A stretch of DNA of 64,000 nt from Sipunculus nudus (taxonomy: Eukaryota > Annelida > Sipuncula > Golfingiida > Sipunculidae): the NCBI GenBank assembly GCA_026874595.1, contig CM049320.1, positions 6,943,464 to 7,007,463 on the forward strand, read 5' to 3'. Positions 63,101 through 64,000 of the stretch are shown one piece after another (the first letter of the stretch is position 1; each line of letters opens with the position of its first letter). Position numbers and translations under genes: made by a program. Below the pieces are notes generated by a model, which did not search any database, was not told where the DNA came from, and saw only the letters and a list, made by a program, of their open reading frames with translations.

Positions 63101-64000
63101 TAAGAGTAGGCTAGCTGTCTTTTGAGCGGTCACAAGATCAGATTCCATTTACAAAAGACACTAGCGGTACCACACCTTAAATCCTGCTGTGAGCTTATGC
63201 CGGCATGTTCACAATGTTTGCTAATGAATTGAGGAGCACCGGTTTCTTAGTGACGGGGACACGGGTCTGCCTGTAACTATGAATCAAGGTCTCGGAGGTG
63301 CATCATGATTCTGTGTGAGCAGGGTTTCAGTTGTCAAAATAGTTTGTATATAAACTACACGAAGATGACGGATTCAGTTTAGTAGCGTTGCATTTAACCA
63401 ACCTTTCATGTGTGAAACAGGCGTAGCTGGTCCATGTACTTAGGTCGAGTGTAGCGTCATAGTTTGTTTTCAACTGTCACGGTAACAGCTGCAATAAAAG
63501 GCAAGACACAATGTCGTAGTCAGCGGCAGTATATGTTACACCTTGAGCAGACGGTGTCAACATACCGAAAGTTAAACGCTGGGCGATGATAAGTGTACGT
63601 GTTGTGACATTTTCTACAATGGTGATGACCCGGGTCCCCTGCCAGTTTACGCAATACTTCACACACAATGTATGAAGATGAACTCTTTGAAGGCCAAGCC
63701 ATTTTCACTAACTGACGCCTGTAACAATACAGGTCTTCCTTGTATCGCAGATATGCAAGTCACCCGAACACGTACCAGCAGGACCTCACCGGGTATTAAC
63801 CGTCAGTGTGTTCTAGATGGCTCATGTGTTGAGATATTCTTAAACTTTGCCGAATCTGCTGAAATGTGCAAGGATAACAATTTATTACAAGTCATTCTGG
63901 GAGCAAACACTAACAAATATATCAGAGATCACGGCTTATTTGTGTATCTTGAAACATCACTGGCAAATGTGACGGTAAAAGAAGATGGTTTCCTTAGCCT
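53073..64000 (+). CDS. Cysteine-rich extracellular protein, multi-exon, runs off the right edge
   Basis: Six exons fit in phase: 53073-53271, 54551-54739, 55318-55495, 62638-62742, 63041-63099 and 63594-64000 (open at the edge). All encode cysteine-bearing, N-glycosylation-rich stretches (NVS, NIS, NIT, NNT), as expected of an ectodomain. SCIDVYF in exon 3 and SCVEIFL in the last exon suggest a repeated module. The family is not recognised. The 7.1-kb intron between 55495 and 62638 holds a LINE and a lectin pseudogene. The last acceptor is weak; skipping the 63041 exon and using 63646 (CCCCTGCCAG) is also phase-compatible. The 5' start is not found. Confidence 0.58.
54053..54102. repeat. TA microsatellite
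   Basis: About 50 bp of pure TA in an intron of the cysteine-rich gene. Confidence 0.95.
54551..54739 (+). CDS. Exon of the cysteine-rich gene
   Basis: TGCTTGACAG precedes exactly 63 codons ending CTCTGGTTG|GTAAGTTT, phase 0 on both sides. The product has five cysteines (CEQYTSNQNITFSCRINVNG, KTFCATPGQIVCSGQSQLWL). Confidence 0.72.
55318..55495 (+). CDS. Exon of the cysteine-rich gene
   Basis: ATACTTGACAG precedes 59 codons plus one base, ending TGCAAAG|GTAAATG. The product reads TPHGDTCAASCIDVYFKTNA and SQLPQICWKAMQRDICK. Confidence 0.7.
55496..56344. other. Intron sequence, nothing recognised
   Basis: AT-rich sequence before the 5'-truncated LINE. Confidence 0.4.
56345..57542 (+). pseudogene. 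Partial LINE ORF2: reverse transcriptase and C-terminus
   Basis: Two overlapping frames make up about 390 codons of one reverse-transcriptase protein ending YKQFMPYNFS then TAG. Catalytic YADD is intact; the usual FSKAFD block is altered to VKKGFD. With the N-terminal part missing and a frameshift before YLNDLP it cannot make an active enzyme. Confidence 0.82.
57882..57905. repeat. AAAT tail of the LINE
   Basis: About five tandem AAAT units directly after GGCTATCCTGGTTAAATATG mark the 3' end of the element. Confidence 0.85.
58100..58898 (+). pseudogene. C-type lectin pseudogene, two exons with premature stops
   Basis: Exon 1 (58100-58279) follows TTTTTTTTTAAACAG and reads GRRNGSCYKIFEERLTWKAS, RDR, a TGA at 58210-58212, then KAAGGDLVSLETEQNQ; the donor is TATCAG|GTTAGC. 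Exon 2 (58663-58898) follows GAGATTACGCAG and reads GL, a TAA at 58671-58673, WTSGKYDSFGRKWSSGSSGK, VQFKNW and GRWRSAWEHMKYSGLCEYS. Both exons have the phase-1 edges of the intact lectin gene at 25164-25943. The first TGA stands exactly where the conserved C1 cysteine should be, and tryptophans stand near the usual C2 and C3 sites. There is no PAN or signal exon nearby. Confidence 0.7.
58899..62480. other. Large intron sequence with small repeats, no exon recognised
   Basis: AT-rich to about 61180, then GC-richer to 62600. It has G runs of 16 (61667-61682) and 15 (61996-62010), an 18-bp direct repeat GTTCATCCCGATCCAGGT at about 61682 and 62296, and a short tandem phrase GGATACACGG near 62025-62070. 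Frames at 61191-62070 overlap on both strands and are not supported. Confidence 0.4.
59624..59653. repeat. Perfect 10-bp-arm hairpin
   Basis: GTGCACAGGC, then 10 bases, then GCCTGTGCAC. Confidence 0.9.
62493..62545. repeat. 13-bp perfect inverted repeat
   Basis: GCTCTCGTTGGTC at 62493-62505 and GACCAACGAGAGC at 62533-62545 are separated by 27 bases. Nearby CCAAT-like words lie in both orientations (62390-62440). Confidence 0.9.
62638..62742 (+). CDS. Exon of the cysteine-rich gene
   Basis: A 105-nt phase 1/phase 1 exon between GGCTGGTCAAG and TGGAAAG|GTGATG. It reads SNYEQSLMKQCHIKTDINQY then NLHCANANITFSWK. The frame is closed by a TAA 14 bases before the acceptor. Confidence 0.5.
63041..63099 (+). 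CDS. Small exon of the cysteine-rich gene
   Basis: TTCATTTCGCAG precedes 59 nt reading FYLTNPMCETHVAVTFYIE, ending ATCGAG|GTAAGAG, a strong donor. It is phase 1 in and phase 0 out. A broken copy lies 345 bp downstream. Confidence 0.45.
63391..63460 (+). pseudogene. Broken copy of the small exon at 63041
   Basis: CATTTAACCAACC, CATGTGTGAAAC and GCGTAGC recur 345 bp after the same phrases at 63041-63099. The frame reads LTNLSCVKQA and then hits TAG, and the donor GAGGTAAGAG is changed to GAGTGTAGC. It is a decayed tandem duplicate of the exon and its flank. Confidence 0.5.
63594..64000 (+). CDS. Last visible exon of the cysteine-rich gene, cut by the window edge
   Basis: The frame is open from after the TAA at 63573 to the window end, over 130 codons. 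It includes CTCCDIFYNGDDPGPLPVYA, ACNNTGLPCIADMQVTRTRT, QCVLDGSCVEIFLNFAESAE and HGLFVYLETSLANVTVKEDG. The acceptor could be GATGATAAG (63593) or CCCCTGCCAG (63645). Minus-strand frames at 63477-63708 overlap it and are taken as shadows. Confidence 0.6.

Noticed and set aside
63477-63708. Two minus-strand frames with cysteine pairs
   Set aside because: They overlap a longer plus-strand frame that continues to the window edge and fits the upstream exons. A minus-strand zinc-binding exon cannot be fully excluded.

Overview
The window looks like a metazoan nuclear genome, most likely a mollusc or another marine lophotrochozoan. The reasons are AT-rich DNA, small exons with GT/AG introns, a secreted PAN/apple plus C-type lectin gene, cysteine-rich ectodomain exons, several decayed non-LTR retrotransposons, many small DNA transposons and many simple repeats. 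No bacterial gene organisation is visible. The species cannot be named from the sequence.

Bases 1-16578 are one tandem satellite of a 92-bp unit: 180 units with no net length change (180 x 92 = 16560), cut by the left edge of the window. Rare variants recur at exact multiples of 92 bp (8, 17, 35, 57 and 62 units), so multi-unit blocks have been duplicated inside the array. The last ~500 bp alternate two diverged units.

Bases 16579-25100 hold a plus-strand gene of unknown family (four phase-compatible exons, stop at 22905-22907), small mobile fragments and a 36-bp minisatellite of about 21 copies. Bases 25164-30753 hold a minus-strand gene rebuilt here from four exons: signal peptide, PAN/apple-like domain and a C-type lectin domain in two exons (252 aa). 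Its signal-peptide exon lies inside a ~3.95-kb segment bounded by inverted repeats. That segment splits a 1.8-kb dispersed repeat whose unsplit copy is at 39385-41160.

Bases 33330-37826 are a dead transposon-associated gene cut by two nested DNA transposons. Bases 42600-43510 and 46990-52110 are minus-strand LINE remains; the second retains ORF1, endonuclease, reverse transcriptase and C-terminal remnants and carries a 1.4-kb DNA transposon inside ORF1. From about 53073 to beyond the right edge runs a plus-strand cysteine-rich extracellular gene (six phase-compatible exons). One of its introns holds a 5'-truncated LINE (56345-57905) and a C-type lectin pseudogene (58100-58898).

All gene models were made by eye from reading frame, splice signals and intron phase. 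No transcript or homology search was available, so exon edges and family names are predictions.
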